The notes under the pieces were generated by a model. That model worked only from the letters and a program-made list of their open reading frames with translations. It was not told where the DNA came from and did no database searches. A stretch of DNA of 64,000 bases from Erythrobasidium yunnanense (taxonomy: Eukaryota > Basidiomycota > Cystobasidiomycetes > Erythrobasidiales > Erythrobasidiaceae): NCBI GenBank assembly GCA_001600175.1, contig BCJC01000007.1, positions 62,001 to 126,000 of the forward strand, written 5' to 3'. Below, piece by piece: positions 24,395 through 35,529 of the stretch. Position numbers and translations under genes: made by a program. Every line of letters starts with the position of its first letter. Position 1 is the stretch's first letter.

Positions 24395-25067
24395 CAGGAC
24401 GGTTAGGCTTGTGGAAAAATGAGGAAGTAAGGAATGCTGGGAGAGGAAAGAGCAGGTTTTGACAAATGCTTATTACCGGTACTCTGGAGCTCTAATAGTC
24501 GGCGCATCATCATCCCGCCGTGCCCATCTGCATGCAGGGAACGGGTGCGGAGGGCAGCAAATCTAGCCAAGGGAACTTTGCCGCATCAGAAATACATTCA
24601 TTAAATATGAGCAGGGTGGGATGGCGTTTTAGCTGAACGTCTTTTCAAGTCGGAACTGGCAGCATTGTTGGTGTTCTTTGCACGGCCATTGGACACGATT
24701 TAGGCAATAAGGAAGGGAGACCCACTCTCTATCCAGAGGCCCGCCAAGCTTTTATGAAAGACCAAGCACGACGGAAGCAGCCTCATCTTCGAGCTCCCGA
24801 ACCTCTGGGTTGAGGACAAAGAGAGGGGGCGCTTCCCCGGATTTCGCTGATGGGCTCATAAGTGGCGGCTGTCTTGCCGTTTTCTCTTCTTCTCTTTCGG
24901 ACCCACTTGCACCCCGTATGCCACATGCCGAGACTCTCCCCATCTTCTTTCTTCTGGAGGCCTCCCCACCCGCCTCGAGAGGAGAACGCCCTTTATATTC
25001 CTGGGCTTGACAGCGCCATCTCACTCTTCTCTTCTTATCCTGACACTTCTCTCCTTGGAGCACCATC
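24395..25067. other. Intergenic region between divergent beta-glucosidase and MFS genes
   Basis: About 670 bases shared as upstream sequence by two divergent genes, a secreted glycosidase and a transporter, so co-regulation is possible. A TATA-like TTTATATT lies near 24992, about 75 bases before the transporter ATG. Two long opposing open frames at 24752-25201 and 24810-25010 look like chance frames. No RNA gene or repeat seen. Confidence 0.5.
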
Positions 25068-27168
25068 ATGGACAAGCACGAGGCTGACACTATCGACCAA
25101 CTGCACCCTGCACCATTGGCTAGCTCCGGCCAGTATGCACTCAATGACCGCAAGGAGCAAGTTACTGTACTGGGGACTATGGGACAGGACCCAGATGTCA
25201 AGCAAAAGGTCCCCTGGAAGGTGTGGGCTATCGTAGGACTCTGCTGTCTGGCCTCCTTCCAGAATGTCTTCCTTGGGTACGTGCCTGACCTTGTACCGGA
25301 TCGATGAGACCAAGCTAAGTCGTTCCCTCAGTATCGCGCCTGCGGCCGGTGCATACTCTATTGCTGGTGCCCTTAATGGCATGGACACGCGTATCTGGAT
25401 TGTTCAAGCTGTACGTTGAGCCCCTCACTTTGGGGTACCTCTCGCTTACGTCCGCCAATTCAGCAATCTGTTCCATCCATTGCTACAGGACCAATTTTCG
25501 CAATCATTGCTGATATGGAAGTGCTCTCTTGTTCGCTAGAGTAACGAGCCATGCTGACCGCGCCTTCCGCTCACAGCTACGGCCGTCGCTACGTCGTTCT
25601 CGGTGTCTGGGCACTGCTCTGTGTCGCAGCTATCGTCTCGATGACAGCTCAAGGCATGTCCCAAATGATAATTGGCCAGACGCTGGCTGGTGTCGGAGCC
25701 GGTATCTCAGGAATTATGTTCGCCATTGCCTCAGCGATGGCTCCATCATACTACAGATCCCACATCCAGACCGCCATCAATGCTATATCTGGGTTGTCTG
25801 CTGTGATGGCCCTCGTTGGTATTGGTGGTATTTCAACTATCGACAAGGCCAACGGCTGGAGATGGATCTTCCGATTCCTTCTAATCTGCGATGCTATCAC
25901 TCTTATTGGCTTTGCTATCCTATACCACGTATGTTGCTGGTGCTTTGACCCGATATATATGGAGCTGACGCCTCTGTTAATCTTCAGCCTCCTCCTCGTA
26001 CCCGCAGCAGAAAGACAACTATCGAGAAGATCAAGGGCATGGACTGGATCGGTTACACCCTGCTCCTCGGAGGACTTGTCCCTCTGCTGTTGGGATTCGC
26101 CTACAGCGGTGACATGGCCTACGGCTGGAAGAGCGCTCACTCATACGTTCCAGTCGCCGTTGGTTTCGCTGGTTTCGCCGCCTGCTTGCTATGGGAATGG
26201 AAGGGAACTTCGACCGGTTTCTTGGATCATCGTCTCTTCATGGATGGTCGCAACTTCCCACTTGCCATCTTCATCATCGCTGTCGAAGGTTCGCTCTTCT
26301 ACCTAGTCAACAATATCTACTCTGGGCAGGTCTTCGGCCTGTGGGCACCAACAGAGCCAGCGGTTCAGCAAGGCGCTCGTCTCCTACCTTTCTTCCTGGT
26401 CATCAGCGTCATTTCGCCCTTCTTGAGTATTTATGTCACCAAGCGCAAGGACCTCAAGTGGCCTCTGTGCGCTGGATTCGTCTTCTTCAGCGCCGCCGTT
26501 ATCGGATTCGCTCTCTCTGGTACCAATGGAAATCTCGCTCTTGTGTTCAATGCATTGGGTGGAATCGGTTTCGCTGCTCCCCTTATCTTGGTTATGACTC
26601 TGGTTCAGCTATCTACCCCACCTCTCTTCATCGGTACCGCCTCTGCTCTCACCATCTCTGCACGCACGCTAGGTGGAACAGTCGGTACGCCTTCAGTTCT
26701 AACTTCGCGTGGAGGTAAAACTAACGTCTCTGCGATAATCCAGGTTATGCTATGGCTGATGCCATCTTCAAGAGCAAGACCACCACCCAGGTTCCTGCAG
26801 CTATTGCTGCGACCGCTCTTTCGATGGGCTTCAACCCTGCCAATCTGACTCAGTTGATAATCGCGGTTCTCTCTCATGGGCCATTGGACAAGGTTCCCGG
26901 CGTTACAGGCCCCATCATTGGAGCTGTCATGGCCGAGGTGGCCAAGGTCAATGCCCACGGGTACAAGATCACCTGGTTCGCATTCTTGCCGGCCACCTTC
27001 ATCGCCGCCATTGCTTGTGCTTTCCTCAAGAACCCCAAGGACAGGATGAACTGGATCGTTGATGCACCCTTGGACTCTACGAAAGAGTCCGACACGGTAG
27101 AGATGGCACACTCAGAGACTGCTTCTGATGAGAAGGAGTCGACTCAGCAGTTCGAGCGACAATCATGA
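25068..27168 (+). CDS. MFS efflux transporter, TRI12-like
   Basis: Major facilitator transporter of the 14-helix drug:H+ antiporter type, plasma membrane. Exon 1 (from MDKHEADTIDQLHPAP) holds a hydrophilic N-terminus and helix 1 (WAIVGLCCLASFQNVFLG). After introns near 25276, 25411 and 25520 the reading continues NGMDTRIWIVQA and the conserved loop DIYGRRYVVLGVW, the MFS motif-A region. Further motifs are GQTLAGVGAGISGIMFA (helix 4) and ANGWRWIFRFLLICDA. An intron near 25930-25990 and one near 26685-26742 link to the last exon (YAMADAIFKSKTTTQVPAA), and the gene ends FERQS with TGA at 27168. The whole pattern, including the GNLALVFNALGGIGFAAP stretch, fits the fungal trichothecene-efflux/siderophore-transporter clade. 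The substrate is unknown; it is divergent from a beta-glucosidase, with no toxin cluster around it. Confidence 0.88.
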
Positions 27169-27575
27169 TGATGACAGGATTGTAGAGTGCAGAGGGTTGC
27201 TGAAGAGGGTGCGATTGTAAGGAGCAGGCTACCCGCTTTGTGTATAACGTGTCGCCGTTTCTGCTTCGACCATTTATCACGTTCGCCAACTTGCGCCAGA
27301 GGACTACCATAGCTTCTGCTCGCCTACATTTTGTGGCCTGAAGTTCTGCCTGTCCAACCTCATCAAACATTTGCGACTCTGCGCGAGATACTCAAGACCG
27401 GGAGAGCCATCGAGAAGCTTCGCCGAAGAGAACGCTAGGTCACTCCACGACTGGGCTACAACATTGCGGTCATATACGATCAGTCTTCTGCAAGGTGCTG
27501 GTTCCATTAGCTGCTTGCCGGCCTCTTCGAAAGCTGGCTTGTCCGCTGTTGTTATGGCTTGATGGTCTCTGAAGA
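27169..27575. other. Intergenic region upstream of C2H2 regulator
   Basis: About 400 bases. Open frames of 60-70 codons exist on both strands here (27371-27562 and 27304-27507) but show no family signature and overlap each other, so I treat the stretch as the MFS 3' end and the regulator's promoter. Confidence 0.45.
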
Positions 27576-30500
27576 ATGTCGGAAGGAACTACGCCAGGAC
27601 CATCTCGTCGCAAGCTATCTGTAACTTGCGATGTCCCAGGCTGCGTAGGTTTCGAGGACAGCACATTGTAAGTGAAGCTGATGGTGGCTTTTCAAGAACA
27701 AAACGTACAGTCGGGTAGAGCACCTCAATCGTCACAAGCTCACGCATACGAACATCAAGCCGCACAAGTGTAACGTTAGATCCAGCATCAACTCGCAGTA
27801 CTCAAGGATACCTTGGCTGATCCGGTTCTCTTTGGCAGATCTGCGGTAAATCATATGCACGCAATGATGTTTTGACTCGACATGTAAAACAGCATACCAG
27901 AGATGCGTCGAAAGTCCCATCGGCTACCGAAGCCAGTCCCCAAGATTCGCAGACTGAAAGCGCAACGCCGGCAAACGTGTTAGATGGGGACGTCGAGGTC
28001 TATGGTGATGATATGCAAGACCTTCTAGATACCTCCATGCATGACTTGCAAGACCAGCCATCTATTCTGCCAGATCTACATGGAATGCATGCTCATTCGG
28101 CAAACGATAATGTGGTGTCAAGCGGCGCATCCTACAACGATTCCGCTCAGTCACAGTCCGGAAGACGTCTGTTGACAGAGACGCAAGTTCCTTTCGGCCA
28201 CCCCTTCTTCCCAACAGAACCGGCTACCCCTACAGCGGAGCCTGAGCCCAGCTTTGCAGCCAGCATAGCACCGCACAACGCAACATCGTGCGTCCCTCTA
28301 GTAGACCATGTTGTGTCCGGACTAACGATACTCGCCCGGATACAGCTCTCTCCTTCGAACCTTTGCTCACAGGTCTGTCAATCCCTTGCCTATGCCAACA
28401 CCTGCTTTCAGAGAGGTCATGGCCACGCTTTCTACCATGGACCAGGAGCATAAGAAGAGAGAGGCTGTATATGGAAGTCCGCAGAGTCCGATCTGGCTTG
28501 CTGGTCTACACACGCGAGCCCCGTCACCAATCAATAAGGAACACGAAGAGGCAAAATGGCCCATGCAATGGTCATCCGACTATATGTCAAATCTGTATGA
28601 AGCTGAGGTCTCGATGCTAGAACAAGGTATGTGCTCGCCATTTCAGCGAATAATCCGTTCTTAGGTATGGACGTATGGGGATAACAGAGTATCAACTCCA
28701 AATATATTATAGCATACCGCTACCGGTAGAGGTGCCACAGATGCAAGAACTGTCAAGAATCGCTATCCTCGAGCTCCTACATTTTGCAAAACTGCGTCCC
28801 GATATGTATCATCAGCTGTATGCCAAGCTGGCTCGCGTGTAAGATGTACCCGTACCGATGCACCGTCCACGCTCATGCCACTCGTGCAGACATATCTCGG
28901 TGCTGAATCTATATCTACGGCTATATTTCGAGCACGTCAATATCTATATATCCTTTGTAGGTTTCCAAATTCCTTTCGACGTGACATCGCCGACAAAGGA
29001 CTTTACGTCTGCAATTCGCCATAGATGCATCTCCCAACTTTCGAACCGCGTAATACCTCAACCTTCCTTTTGGCGACAATGATAGCTGTTGGTGCTCAGC
29101 TATCTAACGTGCCAGGGTGGGTAGCGTTTGACGCCTCGCGAAGTCGACTAAACTCGCTTGCAGTTCAGCAGGTCTATCGTCTGCGCTTGGAGAGGCAGTA
29201 TTATCTGCCGTGCAGAATGAGGTTTGAACAACTTTCTTACGAGTGTCCCAGCCCAGCTGATTTGACCCTTCCCAGATGCGCGCCGATGAAAGTCTATACG
29301 GCGACATCAAGCTCTGGCAGACCCTGATTGTCTGGTCGTATCTGGCGTATAGTGGTACTCAGCGGTAAACATGCTCAAATAATCCTGCTGCTAGTGCTGA
29401 ATCTGCGCATTGTTCAGTTTACAGGACAAATCTGAACTATCACCCTCTGCAATCAAATTGGCATTGCGACGGCTGTAGGTGAAAAATTTCAGCCAATCTG
29501 CTCGTATCGTTTACTGTAATTATACCACAGAGGATATCTTGAAGGTCGGACCCGGCATTCTCTTCAAGCTCGAATGGACCGGGCGGACGATCTTGAATCA
29601 ACTTGGAGGCACTGGAAGACGTGGGAGTCCGACAAGCGCACTGCTTTCGTCGCTTTTATTGAGGGTGGTGAGCAAAGACTCCAATATATGTGATATGAGA
29701 ACACAAGGATGGTTTGACACAAGATCTTCTATATAGCCGATAGACTAGTGGAAAATCTTGGCACATCTCCTACAATTCTACCCAAGGACCTCGACGTACC
29801 TCTTCCATGCTCCGAGGCTGCATGGAACGCCCCTACCTCCAATGCTTGGGCTTCAGTGATGGCGAAATCAACGCTGTCCAGTTATGATAGCCTCCGAGCA
29901 TATCAGATTCTGGAATACGATGCTATACCTCTATCACTGGTAGCAGCGGCTCGTCTGTCTCCTATGACCTCAATCGTATTGTAGGTATTTTACTCTTGCA
30001 TGCATTCGGACGGTACTGATCTTGGCCCAGAGCTGATTGCATTTCCATTGCCATGTATATTGGACCGTCCAATCCCTAAGCGTATCCTACTGATCCCCTA
30101 CGACCCTTTGCAGATGGAACGTACGTCAGGCTGGCGAACTCAGTAAACAAGCTATGATGATAGTCCTAGGCGACATACGCAAGTCCCTTGCTGTCCTTGG
30201 AGGTGGTCCTAATGAATACAGTACCTTTATTCCGGATTCGACTTACCCGTGTTGGCGGACGTACGGTGCTGTAGGTTGTCTTACTTCCGGTATCCGGTAT
30301 CTTGGCTAAGCTCGCTTTCTCGACGTTACCCAGTTATACCATCAGACTCAGATAGTACTGCGAATCGAACCAAAATTGGTCTTTGACCTGATCGAAGGGT
30401 CTCATAGCACCATGAAGGCTGCAAAAAATCGCGTAAGTATTGCATACTGCCCCCTGCCCAGGCGACAACCCACTAAAGCACTTGGCTTTGCCCGTGCAGC

Positions 30501-31113
30501 TCATAGAATGGCTCGGCAAACGACCACAGATCACGCGCGAGCTTCTTCTTCATGCTGGACAATGCTTGCGCTTCATACGTGCAGGAGGGCCAGATTCGCC
30601 TTCGCACGCCAGGGCTTTCATGCTCTCTGGCCTTATTATATATGCTTTTGTCTGCATGATCGGGTCACAAGCAAGTGAAAGCCCTGCTGAGTCGGTTGGC
30701 GCAACTATCGCGTTAGACGCCGAGGAGATTACGTACGTATACTGAGTCACTCTTCTTCAATATCTGGGTACTGATCATTCACCAACCAGTATTCAAGAGC
30801 TGGAATGGACACGAAGTCAAAGTAGTTTAGCAACCTTTGGCGATATACTGCTATGGGAGACTGTCCCCGCCAAGTCGGCTATTCTGGCTTGGCTCATGGG
30901 TATTATGGGCTCTCGAAACCGCTGGGTGAGTCAAGAAAGCGCTTCTCCTGTGTGAATAATCTCTGAACTAGCTGTCTAATTGCGTTGTTCTTGATGCAGG
31001 GCATTGGCGTTAGACTGGCCCGCTCGATACAAGTCATGATAGACGAAGATCAAGGACCGTGTCGGGGTGAGAATAGAGGTCAATTGCTCGTCAAGACGGA
31101 TATCGAAGCATGA
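27576..31113 (+). CDS. C2H2 zinc-finger transcription factor with fungal-specific TF domain
   Basis: Start MSEGTTPGPSRRKLSVT at 27576. Finger 1 spans an intron: CDVPGC (C-x4-C) then, after the intron ending near 27713, FRVEHLNRHKLTH. Finger 2 follows another intron (27773-27837) and reads CNICGKSYARNDVLTRHVKQ followed by H, a C-x2-C-x12-H-x3-H finger. An acidic, Ser/Pro-rich linker comes next (27900-28640). The rest shows the pieces of the fungal-specific TF domain in order: MHLPTFEPRNTSTFLLATMI (29025), LWQTLIVWSYLAYSGTQ (about 29310), WKTWESDKRTAFVAF (about 29610), VPLPCSEAAWNAP (about 29800), LIEWLGKRP (about 30500), and LAWLMGIMGSRNRW then GIGVRLARSIQ before a TGA at 31113. Exon edges between 28300 and 30900 are not resolved. 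It is probably a DNA-binding regulator of metabolism; target genes are unknown. Confidence 0.7.
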
Positions 31114-31149
31114 CTGACAACGAGATCTAGAGCAGACGAAGACTAGAAG

Positions 31150-32589
31150 CTATCCTCGGACTCGCTTTCCCTGGACTCGCTGTTCGATAGCGGTCTTGTA
31201 TCTGTGTGTGACGAGGTACAGTACATTTCTGCGGCCTCGCTTGAAGCCCTTGTCTTCAAGTGCCTTAGCAATCTCCTTGAACGTATAATGTCGTTCCGTC
31301 TTGCGTCCTTCCCTAATCATACTACGAGAGGATTGTCAGTGCATTCCTACGTAGCCCGAGTGTGTTTGCTTACTCGGCAATAATCTGTAGCTCCTCTTCA
31401 GTGGGAGGGGGTGCCATCTTTTGTCCAGGAGGTCTTTTAACCTTCTCGTTGTTCAGCTTCCATATGTAATTGCCCAAGGCGGCGGTAAATGAAATGATGT
31501 GTCGCATGGAGGTGTTCTGGCAGACCTGAAGGACTTTATACTCATTGTCAGCAACGAGCTTGCAGTATTGTATATATCACTCACATATCAAAGCACGAAA
31601 GAGGCGAGCGGTGTCGTCCATCTTGCTAACTTCCAGCGTTACTCCTCTGTACTTGACGTAGTCTGTGAGCGTTTTCTTGAGCGAGTCTACGATGTCTTGG
31701 ATATCAATCTCAAGCTCCTATTAATAAAGCTCTATGTCAGCTAACCGTAAGAAAGGATGAGGATAGGCGACCCACGTTTGCCACTACCTTGATACCATCT
31801 CCAATAGCAGCGTGGATAGCAGCGTCGGAAGTCTGACCGCTTCTCGAAGTCCCAGCTCCGTCTGAAACCGACAGTATCTCCTTGGTGAAATCGAGCATGC
31901 GACCGGACTGAGCCATGTTGTTAAAGCGAGCGGCCACGTCCAGCACGAACGAGTCTTGGAGGAGCCTACAGGAACCAATCTTGACACCTGTAGCATATTC
32001 AGCAATCGTTCACTTAACTTTCGAAGACTAGAACTCACCGGCAACGTGGGCCTACAAAAACAGCTTATCGAGGAATGTAGTTCGATGGTCGGGATCCATG
32101 AGGAGCTCTGGTAGCTCATTGAACATGTCTGAGGAGATCTGTACGAGCGATTGATCTGGCCAGAGCCACTTTACAAGCGCCATGAGCTTCTCCGCATCCT
32201 CGGTGGGGTTCTTGAAGGTCCAGCTGACGTTGACTGAGTTTCCTGCAAGCGGTCTATCCGCATTGTCCTTGTCACCGTGTGCTACTGCAGCTGCCTTTCT
32301 CAGCTTCTGTCTAAATACGATTTCATCCTCGGGATGGAGGCATTCGTAATGGGCGACTTGGAAGGATGACAGTACTTAAGCCAAAGTCTACGGAATATCA
32401 CGTACGAGCTCGCTTACAGAAGTAGTTCACCATTCCACGACGAGCGAGTGGGCCAGACTTTTTCCACCATAGCTGAGCCTGGACTTCCTCTGCGGACAGA
32501 AAGGGTGCCATTTGCTTTTGAGCAGACGCCAGACCATCCTTGTAAGCTTGTACTTGATCAGCATCGACTGTGATTGCGCGGTTCGACAT
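31150..32589 (-). CDS. Hypothetical multi-exon protein
   Basis: I do not recognise this gene. A coding run can be followed on the minus strand from MSNRAITVDADQVQAYKDGL (32589; an in-frame ATG at 32649 is an alternative), through WWKKSGPLARRGMVNYFC, RPLAGNSVNVSWTFKNPTED, VKWLWPDQSLVQISSDMFNE, FVLDVAARFNNMAQSGRMLD and ISFTAALGNYIWKLNNEKVK, to a basic C-terminus HRYKTAIEQRVQGKRVRG with TAG at 31150. It needs about six short introns. No signal peptide, membrane helix or known catalytic motif is visible; the lysine/arginine-rich end suggests binding to nucleic acid or a negatively charged partner, which is a guess. It is convergent with the C2H2 regulator, with stops about 40 bases apart. Confidence 0.5.
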
Positions 32590-32749
32590 CACTGCTGTGA
32601 AGAAACGGTGAGAGCGAAAGAAAGGCAGTGAGGATTTCTTAGTGTCCATTTCTCGTTCGATCTAGACTACACCATGAAATACAACAACGTCATCTCGTAA
32701 CTCCGGATTAAACTAAGCACTTGCATAGATCACATCTCCATGGCGACGG

Positions 32750-33360
32750 TCAGGGTCTGTTTGGCAACTCAATGAAAGGATCGCCGATGGACGCGTCCTT
32801 CGAGATCGAAGCGGGTGATTCGGGTCGTACAGAAGTAAGGGGTGTAGTGCCAGGGCTTGTGCAATCGCTAAGGTCGGACCTATGCGAAGTTCGCTGACTG
32901 GAAGGTGTGTCGATGTCGCTGGCCGGTGGAGAGCGTGCGAATGAAGGAGTAGTAGAGCGATATGTAGCTCCGTCCCTGACATCTGAATGGCTAGCTTTCG
33001 GGGTAGAGAGTTCTGAACATGAAAGCGTAAGTTGGAAGACGAGCCAGCCTGAGTCGAAGCTACCTCACCACTTCTGGGCTGCTGAGCAAGGCTAGTTATG
33101 TGACTCATGATAACCTTGGTACCCTCAGTGTCTGGCATTGATGCCTTGAGCTCCACTGCACATTCCAGGAGTTCCGGCAGCTCGTTGCTCATGCCTGCCA
33201 TAGAGCAGCCGTCCATTGCGATATGTATAGCTTGTAGTCGATGGAGCTTGCTCGCAAAAGGATTCTCTACGTACTCCAGCGCTTCGTACGCCGCCTTGCG
33301 TGGATCATCTCGTAGGAGGTTCGCGAAGCGATCCAGGAGTTGTGTGTGAGATAGTGCCAT
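32750..33360 (-). CDS. Small hypothetical protein
   Basis: Start MALSHTQLLDRFANLLRDDP at 33360, about 125 bases from the divergent gene at 33485. The first part is helical in character (AAYEALEYVENPFASKLHRL ... ELPELLECAVELKAS). One intron is likely (donor GTGAGG near 33068, acceptor TTCAG near 33014). Spliced, the frame becomes Ser/Thr/Pro-rich (SELSTPKASHSDVRDG ... SIGDPFIELPNRP) and stops at 32750. Unspliced, an open frame runs to 32713 with an unlikely Leu/His-rich tail. I prefer the spliced form, giving about 185 residues. Not recognised; possibly a phosphorylated adaptor judging by the S/T-P content. Confidence 0.5.
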
Positions 33361-33484
33361 CACGAGTCGTAGACGGTCTTCTGGAGATGACCAGATAGAC
33401 ACAGTTGCCAGGGGTGATGAGAAAGGAGAAGCGAGGCCGAATCTGAGAGTCACGTTTGAGCTCTTACTGACAAGCGCGAGAGAA

Positions 33485-35123
33485 ATGACGAAGGCGAACG
33501 ACAACAATGATTCCATTACAGGGAAACGAGCTAGAGATACAAATGAAGATGATCTGGCTACAGAGGCCAAGATCCAGAAGCATCTCTACTGTAGCGACCT
33601 GGTGGATCTCGACGACGAAGCAGCAGCGGCTGAGGCAGAAGAGCTCGCCGAAATCCAGGCTGAAGACGATGAGATCATGGACCAGGAGGACGACAGCGAA
33701 GCAAGGCACGCTCATTCGAATCGTCTGAACGAAGACGAATTATCCGAATTCTTGCGAACAGTCTGTGTCCCCTATCTTCAGAACCTCTATTCGGAATGGG
33801 CGGATCTTGAACCGCTGCTCGCATGGTGGCATCATATGATGACGTTTAGAGGCATCTTATTCTTTCGGTGAGCCTGTCTGAAAGCTTCTCGAAGCATGTC
33901 ATTGCCTGATTCCTCATATCAGTGATACATCTACCGATGAAGTTCTCTATAACATTGGCAAGCGCTGTCTGATTCGCAAGCTCGATGGAAGAGACACGTG
34001 GATCTCGCGTTCTTGCGGCGATTCGTTATCGGAGTCTGCTGTCCTAGTCTTTGGCGACCACGAGGTTCGCGTAGGCCTACATGTCATTCTATTGGCCTTC
34101 TTTACGGCCTCTAACAATCATATGTCGAAAGAGGTGAAGCGGTGCGTTGTTCCCGACTCCGTAAGCCTGACCGTAAGCTGAGATTTTGTGCAACCTCCAG
34201 TCGAGTGGCAGAGAACGACTTCTCGGACTTTCAATTCGATTCTATGACTATTGTGCACAAGGATGATCATGAGCGCATCGTCTACTCTCACTTGTCTGAA
34301 CGGAGCGGATTCATCGTTGGCATGACTATCAACTATCATAAACGCTGGTCCAAGTATCGCGACGTCGAGCTTTGTTCGAAGAAAGTGCAAGAAGCCCAAA
34401 AGATCTGTAAGTCATTGTCTGCTAGCTCAGCCTACTTGAGCTGATGTTTCTTTGCTGCAGCGAGTTTTGACTCTTGGCCACACGGAACCATACACCTTGG
34501 CGACGACGAGACGCCTGACTGGGCACTCTTTGCCATTGAAAGCGCGATGATCTTTTGCGCTGCAAGCGTGACGAATGGGCTCAACACTAATTATATCGAT
34601 GCCTGTTCCTGGCCGACGCTGCTTAGCAAGAAGGATATGGAAAGATTGTTTAGGAAGCTACACGAATGGCTGAGAGAGGTATGTATCGTTTCCTGTATGG
34701 GATCATTCCAAGCTGATCTTGGTATTATCCCAGGTACCCGGAAGGACCATACCGCCAGCTGACTCTCCGATATGGGCTGAGGTCAAGAAGTATTGCGGTA
34801 TCACACCATTGATTGCAGGTAGCACACTATACCAGATCATCGCCGGCAACACTCGGGCTCGATCTAGTCGAAAATTCTGGGAAGCTATGCCACTCAGCGC
34901 TGAGCATTTTTCCTCCCAACGCCTACCCAAGAATCGACGAGATATGGATGAGGCAGCGTTGCAACTCCTAAAGGAAGCGGATCCTGTGCCAGCTCCGAAG
35001 AGGCCCAAGGAGGAGACAGAGCTTCCGCATGATGCAAAGCCGCCTACGAAAGGGCTCCGAGGTCTCGCGGGTATAAAGGGCAGAGTACAGGCTGCAATGG
35101 GTACCTCCTCACGCAAGAAGTAA
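33485..35123 (+). CDS. Hypothetical protein with acidic N-terminus and basic C-terminus
   Basis: Start MTKANDNNDSITGKRARDTN at 33485. An acidic region (DLDDEAAAAEAEELAEIQAE, then DDEIMDQEDD) precedes a folded-looking part: LSEFLRTVCVPYLQNLYSEW, DLEPLLAWWHHMMTF, then after an intron (33868-33922) DTSTDEVLYNIGKRCL, an intron near 34142-34199 ending before RVAENDFSDFQFDSMTIVHK, and one near 34408-34460 before SFDSWPHGTIHLGDDETPDW. The last exons give VPGRTIPPADSPIWAEVKKY and a lysine-rich end GTSSRKK with TAA at 35123. About 450 residues. No catalytic motif or membrane segment is apparent, and I do not recognise the family. It shares a short divergent promoter with the gene ending at 32750. Confidence 0.6.
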
Positions 35124-35529
35124 TATACGTATCACCGTAATCGCGCTCCTGACCTCGCTCAGCGCTCAATTCTCGTTTCGTTGTACATATTCCAGTCATT
35201 TAATACCCCAATTGCGAGAATCCGAGGCGCTTGCAAGGGTGCTTGAAAAGAAGGTCGGCAAAGAAGTTCTCCCTTGCCGGTTCACCACATTCATCCCTTT
35301 GCCTTTCTTTCCTAAGCAAGTGGGGGCGGAGGTCGAGGCCGGCCTCCGTTTCTTGAAACTTCTGCGCGGAAAGGAAGACCAGAGTATCGGACCCACACAT
35401 CTTCCTTGGTGGACGTTCAGTCTGTCCATTTCTATCTGCTTCGTCTCTTGCTTTCGAAGTTTCCTTTCCCCATTCAGAGTCTCTTAGATCCCAAGAACCC
35501 TTCTTCATCCCGCAACTCGACTCTTCACC
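35124..35529. other. Intergenic/promoter region of the PhyH-type dioxygenase
   Basis: About 400 bases. It contains a 12-base perfect palindrome (listed separately) and pyrimidine-rich runs (CTTTGCCTTTCTTTCC near 35298 and TTCCTTTCC near 35461), a usual feature before fungal start codons. A chance open frame 35212-35487 has no support. Confidence 0.5.
35327..35348. promoter_or_regulatory. Inverted CGG/CCG element in dioxygenase promoter
   Basis: A perfect 12-base palindrome GAGGCCGGCCTC (35335-35346) lies inside a wider CGGAGG...CCTCCG arrangement about 180 bases before the dioxygenase ATG. Inverted CGG triplets are typical binding sites of Zn2Cys6 regulators; no specific factor can be named. 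Confidence 0.35.

Noticed and set aside
24752-25236. Overlapping open frames on both strands before the MFS gene
   Set aside because: They oppose each other, span the MFS start and have no recognisable domain; more likely promoter and 5' UTR.
28230-28451. Minus-strand frame inside the C2H2 regulator
   Set aside because: No family signature, and it overlaps the acidic linker of the regulator; treated as chance.
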